A DNA stretch of 12,836 nucleotides from Lysobacterales bacterium UBA2790 (GTDB lineage: Bacteria; Pseudomonadota; Gammaproteobacteria; Xanthomonadales; Xanthomonadaceae): contig DEHW01000121.1 of the NCBI GenBank assembly GCA_002352135.1, positions 258-13,093 of the forward strand, written 5' to 3'. The notes under the pieces are model-generated. The model was given only the letters and a program-made list of their open reading frames with translations, did not search any database and was not told the origin of the DNA. The position numbers and the translations under genes are program-made. Positions 6,478 to 12,836 of this stretch are shown piece by piece (the stretch's first letter is position 1; every line of letters starts with the position of its first letter).

Positions 6478-7322
6478 TGGAGCTCAAGGGCGTGGGCGTC
6501 GTTCTGACCGGTGCCAGTGGTGGCATTGGACAGGCGCTGGTACGCGAGTTGGTGTCACAGGGCGCTCACGTGCTGGCTGTGGGGCGTCGAGTCGAGCCTT
6601 TGCAGGCATTGTTGACCGACTTGGGCGAGCGTCGCGCGCAGGTGCAGATCGTGCAGGCGGACGTCAGCAAGACCGAGGGGATGTGGCAGATTCTGCAGGC
6701 CTGTCGCCAGTCCGCCTCGCCGGTTCGCGTGCTGGTGCATGCGGCGGCCATCGGTGGCTTTGGCGGCTTCGAGAACACCGAACCCGCACACATCGCGGCC
6801 AGTCTGCAGACCGATCTGCTGGCTCCCTTGTTGCTCACCCAGGTCTTGTTGCCTCTGTTGAAGGCGCAACCGCAGGCGCAGGTCGTGGCCGTGGGTTCCG
6901 CGCTGGGGCACATCGGCTATCCCGGTCAGGTCAGTTATTGCGCCGCCAAGTTCGGTTTGCGCGGTGCCTTCGAGGCGCTGTCGCGGGAGTATGCCGACAG
7001 CACGGTGCGATTCCAGTGGCTGGCACCCCGCGCCACCCGCACCACCTTCAATTCCAACGCGGTGGACGCGATGAACGCCGAACTGAAGACCGCCGTCGAC
7101 AGTCCTGAGGCGGTGGCGGCGCAATTGCTGGCGGCGATTCGCGATGCGCGCCCGCGCCTGCAGATCGGCTGGCCGGAAAAACTCTTCGTGCGCCTCAATG
7201 GTGCCTTCCCCGCACTGGTGGATCGCGCGCTTCGACGCGATCTGCCGGTGATCCGACGTTATTTTTCGACCGCCGCCGAGGCGGTCGTTCCATTGCAACA
7301 CGCTCAAGGAGATTCGCCATGA
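6477..7322 (+). CDS. Short-chain dehydrogenase/reductase (classical SDR)
   Basis: A 281-residue NAD(P)-dependent oxidoreductase. The Rossmann motif TGASGGIG is at 11-18, the acidic cofactor-contact block ADVS near 62-65, and the catalytic triad is S141 (VGSALG), Y154 and K158 (YCAAK). The usual NNAG motif is replaced by VHAAAIG, an uncommon but tolerated variant. GRR at about 36-38, after beta-strand 2, hints at NADP(H) preference. The C-terminal third (GWPEKLFVRLNGAFP and after) is amphipathic and resembles SDRs that act on lipids or aldehydes near the membrane. GGAGG (6465-6469) precedes ATG 6477 by seven bases; the start overlaps the upstream stop as TGATG and the stop overlaps the next start as ATGA. 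In this operon it could reduce an aldehyde or ketone intermediate; the direction of catalysis is not deducible. Confidence 0.9.
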   Translation: MELKGVGVVLTGASGGIGQALVRELVSQGAHVLAVGRRVEPLQALLTDLGERRAQVQIVQADVSKTEGMWQILQACRQSASPVRVLVHAAAIGGFGGFENTEPAHIAASLQTDLLAPLLLTQVLLPLLKAQPQAQVVAVGSALGHIGYPGQVSYCAAKFGLRGAFEALSREYADSTVRFQWLAPRATRTTFNSNAVDAMNAELKTAVDSPEAVAAQLLAAIRDARPRLQIGWPEKLFVRLNGAFPALVDRALRRDLPVIRRYFSTAAEAVVPLQHAQGDSP

Positions 7323-8005
7323 CGATCAAACTCATACTCGGCCTGAGTGGCCTGCTGTTGACCGCGCACGTCTGCGCACAGGATGTCGCCCCCGCACCCG
7401 CCAACGAGGTCGCCAGCAGCCCGACCGCCGTCGTGGAAGTCCCTTATGTCGCCCTGCAGCGGCAGTGGGAACAGGCCAAGTACAACACTCCGCAAGCCGA
7501 GCGTGAGAAAGCGCTGGAAGCCCTGAGCAATCAGGCCAAAGCCGTGCTCGCCGAGCACCCCAAGGACGCGCCCACGCTGATCTGGAGCGCCATTGTGCTG
7601 TCCAGCTATGCCGGTGAAAAAGGTGGCTTGGGTGCGTTGTCGCTGGTGAAGGAAGCCAAGCGACTGCTGGAACAGGCGATTGAAGTCGACCCCAATGCCT
7701 TGAACGGCTCGGCCTATACCTCGCTAGGCAGTCTCTACTATCAGGTGCCTGGCTGGCCGGTCGGTTTCGGTGACAGCGACGTCGCCCGCGAAATGCTCGA
7801 CAAGGCCCTGGCGACGGCACCGGATTCGATTGACGCCAACTACTTCTACGGCGATTTCCTGCTCAGCGAGGAAGACTACGCAGGCGCCATCGAAAAGTTC
7901 GAAAAAGCCCTGCAAGCCGCACCACGTCCCGGTCGCGAATTGGCCGATAGCGGTCGCCGACAGGAAGTGGAAGCGGGCCTGGCCAAGGCGCGCGCTGAGC
8001 TCTGA
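7319..8005 (+). CDS. Exported tetratricopeptide-repeat protein, last gene of the operon
   Basis: A 228-residue protein with a signal peptide (MTIKLILGLSGLLLTAHVCA, cleavage before QD). After a low-complexity Ala/Pro/Val linker, helical repeats follow: LLEQAIEVDPNALNGSAYTS and EMLDKALATAPDSIDANYFY, then DFLLSEEDYAGAIEKFEKAL. These are TPR-like, with alternating small and aromatic residues and Pro after the second helix. The insert YYQVPGWPVGFGD resembles TatT-like periplasmic TPR proteins of TRAP transporters. No lipobox. The start overlaps the SDR stop (ATGA 7319-7322) with AAGGA (7306-7310) eight bases before it, so this envelope protein is made in step with four cytoplasmic enzymes. It may help export, bind or localise the operon's product, or be a scaffold; this is inference. 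A perfect hairpin lies 21 bases after the stop. Confidence 0.82.
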   Translation: MTIKLILGLSGLLLTAHVCAQDVAPAPANEVASSPTAVVEVPYVALQRQWEQAKYNTPQAEREKALEALSNQAKAVLAEHPKDAPTLIWSAIVLSSYAGEKGGLGALSLVKEAKRLLEQAIEVDPNALNGSAYTSLGSLYYQVPGWPVGFGDSDVAREMLDKALATAPDSIDANYFYGDFLLSEEDYAGAIEKFEKALQAAPRPGRELADSGRRQEVEAGLAKARAEL

Positions 8006-8026
8006 TGGCGGGAGCGCCGTCGAACG

Positions 8027-8055
8027 GGTGCAGTCGTTATCCCGACGACTGCACC
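8027..8055 (+). terminator. 11-bp perfect hairpin after the five-gene operon
   Basis: GGTGCAGTCGT (8027-8037), a seven-base loop TATCCCG, then ACGACTGCACC (8045-8055). The stem is perfect and can add a G-T closing pair. No T-run follows, so it is not a textbook intrinsic terminator. It may end transcription with help, protect the 3' end of the operon mRNA, or act as an operator for the glyoxalase gene 50 bases on. Confidence 0.5.
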
Positions 8056-8104
8056 GACACGCTGCATCTGTTGAAATGGCGCTCTGTCTGTTTCGGAGTG
8101 AGCC

Positions 8105-8524
8105 ATGAAGTTTCTACATGCGATGGTGCGGGTGCGTGATCTGGAGGCGTCCCTGCGCTTCTGGTGTGAGGGTCTGGGGCTGGTGGAGAACCGCCGCAAG
8201 GACTACCCGCAAGGGCGTTTCACCCTGATCTACCTCGGTGCGCCGGAGAATCCCGAGGCGGAGATCGAGCTGACCTGGAACTACGACGACGAGGACTACG
8301 GCAGCGCGCGCAACTTTGGTCATCTGGCCTTTGCGGTCGACGATATCTACGCCACCTGCGCGCACCTGCAATCTCTGGGCGTGGTTATCCAGCGCCCGCC
8401 CCGTGACGGACACATGGCCTTTGTGCGCAGTCCGGATCTGATCTCCGTGGAGCTGCTGCAGAAGGGTGAGCGACGTGCACCTGCGGAGCCGTGGTTGTCG
8501 ATGCCGAATGTGGGCGTGTGGTGA
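8105..8524 (+). CDS. gloA: Glyoxalase I (lactoylglutathione lyase), VOC family
   Basis: A 139-residue cytoplasmic enzyme that would isomerise the hemithioacetal of methylglyoxal and glutathione to S-lactoylglutathione. It aligns with E. coli GloA over nearly the whole length (similar size, 135 residues). All four metal ligands of the family can be placed: H5 (FLHAMVRV), E55 (EIELTWNYD), H73 (FGHLAFAVDD) and E116 (SVELLQKGE). The short loops are typical of Ni/Co-dependent bacterial glyoxalase I. The segment SPDLISVELL replaces the usual PDGYxIEL, a small deviation. A GGAG lies six bases before ATG 8105. The last bases overlap the start of the debranching-enzyme gene (GTGA, 8521-8524). A different VOC enzyme remains possible, but intact ligands plus overall similarity favour glyoxalase. 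Confidence 0.85.
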   Translation: MKFLHAMVRVRDLEASLRFWCEGLGLVENRRKDYPQGRFTLIYLGAPENPEAEIELTWNYDDEDYGSARNFGHLAFAVDDIYATCAHLQSLGVVIQRPPRDGHMAFVRSPDLISVELLQKGERRAPAEPWLSMPNVGVW

Positions 8525-10959
8525 GTTGGCGCGTCGCGCTGACACACGTTTTCGCGGTAGTTGTGTGGCTTTGGTTGAGTCCATCGCATGCCCGTGAAGT
8601 GGATTTTCCGGACGCCGAGGAGAAGGCCGGCGCATTGCGAGCCTTGATGGCGCTGCCGCAGTCGGCTTCGTCGGCGGCCCGAATCGTCGCGACGGACCAG
8701 CGTCGCGGGTACTACGAAGGTTGGACGCATCATTGGCGGCGTGGCGTGGGCTATCGCATCGGTGATGTCAGCTTGATCGATGGATTCGCCAGTCAGGTGG
8801 ATTCGCGCTGGTTGCCACGAGCGGAGGCCCTGCAAGACAGCATCCTGCCGCACGGCCATGAGGCGCGCTACCCGCAGGCGAGCGAGTCCCTGTGGTTGCA
8901 TCGCGGCGACACGGCAATCAGCCTGGTGCTGCGTAGTGATCAAGCGCAGCGTCTGGGCCTGCTGCCGTTGTGGAGCTTGCCTGCCGAGGCGGTTCATGCG
9001 GAGCAACAGGAAGACGGGCTCTGGTTGTTGCAATTGCCTGCGCAGGAGGACGCGCGCGTACCCACCGTGGTGGCGATCAGTGCCAATCACCTGATCGATT
9101 GGCTGCCGCTGAGTGACGCGGCGTTGCCGGAGGCGCTGCGCCAGCCAGCGCGGTATCGCGCGCTGCTGCAGACCCGGGATCGCCAAACCGAGCTGCAGGT
9201 TCATCTGGTCTTTGACCGTGATCGACATGCCGCTTTGCGGCGTGCGCGGGATTTGGTCGCGCAGGATGTTCCTGCGCAATTGCTGCGCAGCGCGTGGCGC
9301 GACCTGTCCGCTGGGGTGCTTTGGACGTCGGATGCCGAGTTCAACCGCGCGTTACTGTGGTCGCAGTGGTCTGCGCTCGGCTTCGTGGTGGATGAGTTTG
9401 GTCCCGGCATCTGGGCGGGTTTGCCGTGGTTCCGCGACAATTGGGGACGCGATACCTTCATCGCCTTGCCTGGCACCCTGCTGAGCAGCGGACAGTTCGA
9501 TGCGGCACAAGCGGTCATCGATGCCTTCGTCGCGCGGCAGAGGACGGACCCCGCCGATGAGAACGAAGGGCGCATTCCCAATCGCGTGGCCGCCCATACC
9601 GAAACGCTTTACAACACCGTCGATGGCACGCCATGGCTGATCATTGCGGCCTGGCGTCTGGCGCAGCACACCGGGCGTTGGGACCGCATGCTGGCAATGC
9701 GTCCAATGATGGCCCGCTACATCGCTGGGGCCGTTCGGCATCATGTGGATGCGGACGGACTGTTGACCCACGACGATGCCGATACGTGGATGGATGCGCG
9801 CATCGAAGGTCGTGAGGCCTGGTCGCCGCGCGGCAATCGCGCCGTCGAGGTGCAGGCGCTGTGGTACGCCGCATTGCAGATTGCCGCGCGTGTCGAGCGC
9901 AAGGCAGGTGACATCGAGCAGGCGGCACAGTACGAACATCTGGCCGCGCGTGCCCGCATCGCGTTCCGGGCGCGGTTCTGGGACGGGCAGAAGCTGGCGG
10001 ACCGTGTGACCGTCGACGGCCGTGCGGATTTTCGCTGGCGACCCAATGTGCTTCTGGCGGTTGCTCTGCAAGACGACGACCTGGGCTTGCCTCCCTTGCT
10101 GTCGGTCGACGAGCAGGCGCGTGTCGTGGGCGATGCGTTTCGCCACCTTGCCTATCCGTGGGGGCTCGCTTCACTCGATCCGCAAGATGAGGACTTCCAC
10201 CCGCGCCATGTGAATGACGCGTTTCACCACAAGGACGCGGCCTATCACAATGGCACCGTCTGGGTCTGGAATACGGGTTTTGCCATCTCCGCGCTGGCGC
10301 GGCTGGGAGCAACGGAGGCGCTCAGTCGCTGGCTTGGCGAACTGACCACCCAGGTGCTCGACATGGATCCGCCCGGCAGCCTGAGTGAGTTGGTGGATGC
10401 CTGGCCGGACCGTGCTGGGCGCGTGTCGCCGTCGGGCACCTTCAGTCAGTCCTGGAGTGTGGCGGAGTTCACCCGCAGCAGCATCAACGATGTGGTGGGC
10501 TATCAGCCACGGCTGCTGGAAGATCGCGTGCTGTTTCGTCCGTCGTTGCCACGGACCTGGAGCCACATCGCGGCCAAACTGCCCATCGGCGAGGGACGCT
10601 TCATCGCGCTGACTATTCGGCAGCGTGCCGCCACGCAAACCTGGCATGTGCAGACCTCGCATCGCTTGGCAAAGCCGTGGCGACTGCGCTGGGAGTTGAG
10701 GGCAGCCGATGGTTCCTTGCGCCGCGTCGAGGTCGAGTGGCGGGGTGAGCCCTTGCGTATGCAGTGGGCGGATGACACGGCGCACATCAATGGCGAACGC
10801 TGGCACAGCGATACGGTGGAGCCTTCTGTCCGCAGTGAGCTGGGTGAATTGCGGTTTCTGAGTGCACCGCCTTACCGCGATGGCTTGCATCCGGTGACAC
10901 GCGGCAAGGACGTGTTGCGCAGGCGGATTCGCCAGGCTGATCCCTCCGAAGGCAGGTGA
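8521..10959 (+). CDS. Predicted exported amylo-alpha-1,6-glucosidase (glycogen debranching enzyme, GH133-like)
   Basis: An 812-residue (alpha/alpha)6-barrel glycosidase expected to remove alpha-1,6-linked glucose stubs from glycogen or limit dextrins. Residues 1-24 (MSWRVALTHVFAVVVWLWLSPSHA) look like a signal peptide, whereas classical bacterial debranching enzymes are cytosolic. A GDE_N-like beta domain occupies about 25-260. GDE_C motifs follow: PWFRDNWGRDTF (D306 within), NRVAAHTETLYNTVDGTPW, TWMDARIEGREAWSPRGNRA (D425), AYHNGTVWVWNTG (H576) and FSQSWSVAEFTR (E649). By analogy with eukaryotic debranching enzymes D425 and E649 are the likely catalytic pair. I chose GTG 8521, which overlaps the gloA stop (GTGA) and gives a clean signal peptide. 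An in-frame GTG at 8491 adds ten unlikely residues. The ribosome binding site is weak, so coupling to gloA is probable. The C-terminal tail after about 760 is basic. Confidence 0.87.
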   Translation: MSWRVALTHVFAVVVWLWLSPSHAREVDFPDAEEKAGALRALMALPQSASSAARIVATDQRRGYYEGWTHHWRRGVGYRIGDVSLIDGFASQVDSRWLPRAEALQDSILPHGHEARYPQASESLWLHRGDTAISLVLRSDQAQRLGLLPLWSLPAEAVHAEQQEDGLWLLQLPAQEDARVPTVVAISANHLIDWLPLSDAALPEALRQPARYRALLQTRDRQTELQVHLVFDRDRHAALRRARDLVAQDVPAQLLRSAWRDLSAGVLWTSDAEFNRALLWSQWSALGFVVDEFGPGIWAGLPWFRDNWGRDTFIALPGTLLSSGQFDAAQAVIDAFVARQRTDPADENEGRIPNRVAAHTETLYNTVDGTPWLIIAAWRLAQHTGRWDRMLAMRPMMARYIAGAVRHHVDADGLLTHDDADTWMDARIEGREAWSPRGNRAVEVQALWYAALQIAARVERKAGDIEQAAQYEHLAARARIAFRARFWDGQKLADRVTVDGRADFRWRPNVLLAVALQDDDLGLPPLLSVDEQARVVGDAFRHLAYPWGLASLDPQDEDFHPRHVNDAFHHKDAAYHNGTVWVWNTGFAISALARLGATEALSRWLGELTTQVLDMDPPGSLSELVDAWPDRAGRVSPSGTFSQSWSVAEFTRSSINDVVGYQPRLLEDRVLFRPSLPRTWSHIAAKLPIGEGRFIALTIRQRAATQTWHVQTSHRLAKPWRLRWELRAADGSLRRVEVEWRGEPLRMQWADDTAHINGERWHSDTVEPSVRSELGELRFLSAPPYRDGLHPVTRGKDVLRRRIRQADPSEGR

Positions 10960-10973
10960 GCAGCACGCTCACC
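10955..10973. terminator. Small hairpin spanning the debranching-gene stop codon, between convergent genes
   Basis: GGTGAGC, loop AGCAC, GCTCACC: a perfect 7-bp stem whose left arm contains the TGA stop (10957-10959). Only 26 bases separate the two convergent stops, so this may serve as a shared terminator, but there is no T-tract on either strand. Confidence 0.3.
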
Positions 10974-10985
10974 CGCCGGGTCAGC

Positions 10986-12836
10986 TCAGGGTTGGCGCAG
11001 GCTTCGGATCAAGGGCAGGTCGGCGCAGTTGACGGCGTCACTATCGGATCCAGCACTCGCGACGATGCGAATCCGGGTAATGCTGGCACGGAAGGGTGGT
11101 TCCGCAATCAGGCCGAAAGGTTGATTCACGCCACCCATGTCGACGCCATGCTGGGCGAAGCAGGCGAGTGGCAACTTCAAAGTGTGTTGCTCGCCCACGC
11201 CGAAGCGCTGCAGGATCGCGCTGAGATCAAGCACCACGCCACATTGCTCGCCGCACCGCATTTCGAAATGAACCGGCGCGGTTGCCGCCTGTTCAATCCG
11301 GATGTCGAAACTTACGGCCGCCTGCGCATGCGCCAGTGCATTCAGATTGCTGCCCGAACCGGCGCTGGCGACGAGGCTTGCCGGTGCCAGCCAGGTGACA
11401 TCCTTGGCGTCCTGCTGGGTATTCATCTGCACCGTTGCCACCCGCATGGCGGGGGATTCCGCAGGCCATTCGATCACGGCGTTGAGATCTGCACCCAGAG
11501 CGCGGGACTGCTCCTGGTGGCGCATTTCGAGCGCGAAAGGGGCGGCATCGGCCATGTTGAAGATCGGCAGAGCCGTCGCCGGACCGCAGGCGTCGGGAAT
11601 GTCGACCGGCAAGGGTGCCGCGGTCGATGGGCTGGCGTAACTCTGACCCTGACCAACCTCGAACAAGGACGTGCTGTCCTTGCGTTCGGGGCAGGCATTG
11701 CCGGGCCACGGGAAGCTCAGTCGGCCAGTGAAATCGAAGGCGGTGCCATCCGGGCTTGATCCGAACAGGACATCACTGATGCCCTTGCCCTCGGTGCCCG
11801 GCAACCACGCCGCAACGAAGGCGTGCGACAGATTCAGCAGGTCGTTGACATACAGCGGGCGACCGGACAGAAACACCGTGACTACCGGTCGGCCACTGGC
11901 CTGCGCCGCTTGCAGCAGCGCCAGGTCAGCCGGATCACGTTGGCTGTGCGCCAGCGTGAACGACGACAGGATGTCGCCATTGGTTTCCGCGTAGGGAGCC
12001 TCGCCGATCACCGCGACGATGACATCGGCGTCGCTGCTTGCAATCGCGCTGCCGTCCGCGCTGTAGCTGACGCGTTCGGCACCCACCTGTTCGCGTACAC
12101 CGCTCAGCAGCGTGTCGGCATTCGGAAAATCGGCATTGCTGGTGTCCGTACCCTGCCAGGTGATCGACCAGCCGCCGGACTGATGCGGCACGCTGTCGGC
12201 AGCCTCACCCACGACCAGCACGCGCTGGTCGCGCTTGAGGGGAAGCGTCGCGGCCTCATTCTTCAGCAGCACCAAGGACTGGCGAACCGCTTGACGCGCC
12301 AGTTCACGATGGACGAGTGCGTCGGGTTTGCCGGCAAATGCGCTGTCCGAGGGCTTCTGCTCGAACAACCCGGCGCGCAACTTGACGCGCAGGATGCGGG
12401 TTACGGCGTCGTCGATCCTCGCCTGCGTGATTTCGCCGGATTCGACCTGCTTCAGGGTGTTTTCGATGAAGGCCTTCCAGTCATCGGGGACCATGATCAT
12501 GTCGATGCCAGCATTGATTGCGGCAGCGCACTGGCGGTTGCTGCAGCCGGGCAATTGGCCGACGGCGTTCCAATCCGAGACGATGAAGCCGTCAAAGCCC
12601 ATGGCGTTCTTCAAGGCGTCGGTCAGCAGTGCCTTCGCGCCATGCATCTTGCCGTACTCGATTGCTGCGGCCGGATCAGTCCAACTGTTGTACGAGGCCA
12701 TCACGGTTTGCACGCCCGCTTCGATGGCACCGAAATAGCCCTGCGCATGCGTCGTGATCATCTCGGTCTTGCTGATCTGCGCGACACCCTGGTCACGGCC
12801 CAGCTCGGTGGCACCATCGCCAATGAAGTGCTTGGC
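10986..12836 (-). CDS. Glycoside hydrolase family 3 beta-glucosidase/exo-glucanase with ExoP-like C-terminal domain, 5' end outside window
   Basis: 616 residues are visible; the N-terminus lies beyond the right edge and the frame is open to the last base. GH3 motifs: KHFIGDG at the visible start, MASYNSW, then GFDGFIVSDW with the catalytic nucleophile Asp (codon 12573-12575, visible residue 88). The second alpha/beta domain follows, with LVLLKNEAATLPLK, VLVVGEAAD and SGGWSITWQG. A segment of about 200 residues after position 380 holds paired Cys (PDACGP, RCGEQCG, LACFAQ, NCAD) and matches the jelly-roll-like C-terminal domain of Pseudoalteromonas ExoP-type enzymes in position and style. Family members split beta-1,3/1,4-gluco-oligosaccharides from the non-reducing end and are usually exported; the Cys-rich C-terminus fits an oxidising compartment, though any signal peptide is off-window. 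It converges on the debranching gene with a 26-base gap. Confidence 0.9.
   Translation of the reverse strand, partial: AKHFIGDGATELGRDQGVAQISKTEMITTHAQGYFGAIEAGVQTVMASYNSWTDPAAAIEYGKMHGAKALLTDALKNAMGFDGFIVSDWNAVGQLPGCSNRQCAAAINAGIDMIMVPDDWKAFIENTLKQVESGEITQARIDDAVTRILRVKLRAGLFEQKPSDSAFAGKPDALVHRELARQAVRQSLVLLKNEAATLPLKRDQRVLVVGEAADSVPHQSGGWSITWQGTDTSNADFPNADTLLSGVREQVGAERVSYSADGSAIASSDADVIVAVIGEAPYAETNGDILSSFTLAHSQRDPADLALLQAAQASGRPVVTVFLSGRPLYVNDLLNLSHAFVAAWLPGTEGKGISDVLFGSSPDGTAFDFTGRLSFPWPGNACPERKDSTSLFEVGQGQSYASPSTAAPLPVDIPDACGPATALPIFNMADAAPFALEMRHQEQSRALGADLNAVIEWPAESPAMRVATVQMNTQQDAKDVTWLAPASLVASAGSGSNLNALAHAQAAVSFDIRIEQAATAPVHFEMRCGEQCGVVLDLSAILQRFGVGEQHTLKLPLACFAQHGVDMGGVNQPFGLIAEPPFRASITRIRIVASAGSDSDAVNCADLPLIRSLRQP

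Noticed and set aside
10956..11759. 267-codon open frame on the plus strand opposite the GH3 gene
   Set aside because: The opposite strand encodes the continuous GH3 protein; the plus product shows no domain and its start sits in the debranching-gene stop.
1..12836. CRISPR array, tRNA, rRNA, insertion sequence or phage attachment site
   Set aside because: No regularly spaced repeats, transposase-like frames, terminal inverted repeats or RNA-gene signatures were found.

Overview
The window is GC-rich, tightly packed bacterial DNA. Homology, codon use and gene style suggest a gammaproteobacterium of the Xanthomonadales/Lysobacterales, perhaps Rhodanobacteraceae. The most specific clue is an exported protein ending in IFKDGFE plus a short tail, a C-terminal form I associate with secreted proteins of that family (from memory, not searched). 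No rRNA, tRNA, insertion sequence, phage gene or CRISPR array is visible, and no gene-free stretch exceeds about 260 bases.

Layout. (1) 1-599, minus strand: the N-terminal part of a type I restriction HsdR subunit that runs off the left edge. (2) 858-1697, plus: a small exported beta-propeller-like protein. (3) 1872-3506, plus: a ThDP-dependent 2-keto acid decarboxylase very like Azospirillum phenylpyruvate/indolepyruvate decarboxylase. (4) 3618-8005, plus: five genes with overlapping stop and start codons at all four junctions. They encode a 'thermostable hemolysin' family protein (GNAT-like), an acyl-adenylating ligase, a haem-oxygenase-like diiron oxidase candidate, a short-chain dehydrogenase and an exported TPR protein. 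A perfect 11-bp hairpin follows the last gene. (5) 8105-10959, plus: glyoxalase I, overlapping a predicted exported amylo-1,6-glucosidase (GH133-like). (6) 10986-12836, minus: most of a GH3 beta-glucosidase with an ExoP-like C-terminal domain, running off the right edge and convergent with the debranching gene.

The five-gene block looks like a biosynthetic operon for an undescribed small molecule. A plausible logic is that the ligase activates a carboxylic acid, the GNAT-like protein transfers or uses the acyl group, the diiron protein oxidises or cleaves the product, and the dehydrogenase sets its redox state. The decarboxylase, 111 bases upstream, could supply an aldehyde. The families and overlaps are read from the sequence; the pathway is inference. 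The two glycosidases point to alpha- and beta-glucan use at the cell surface or outside the cell, unrelated to the operon as far as can be seen.
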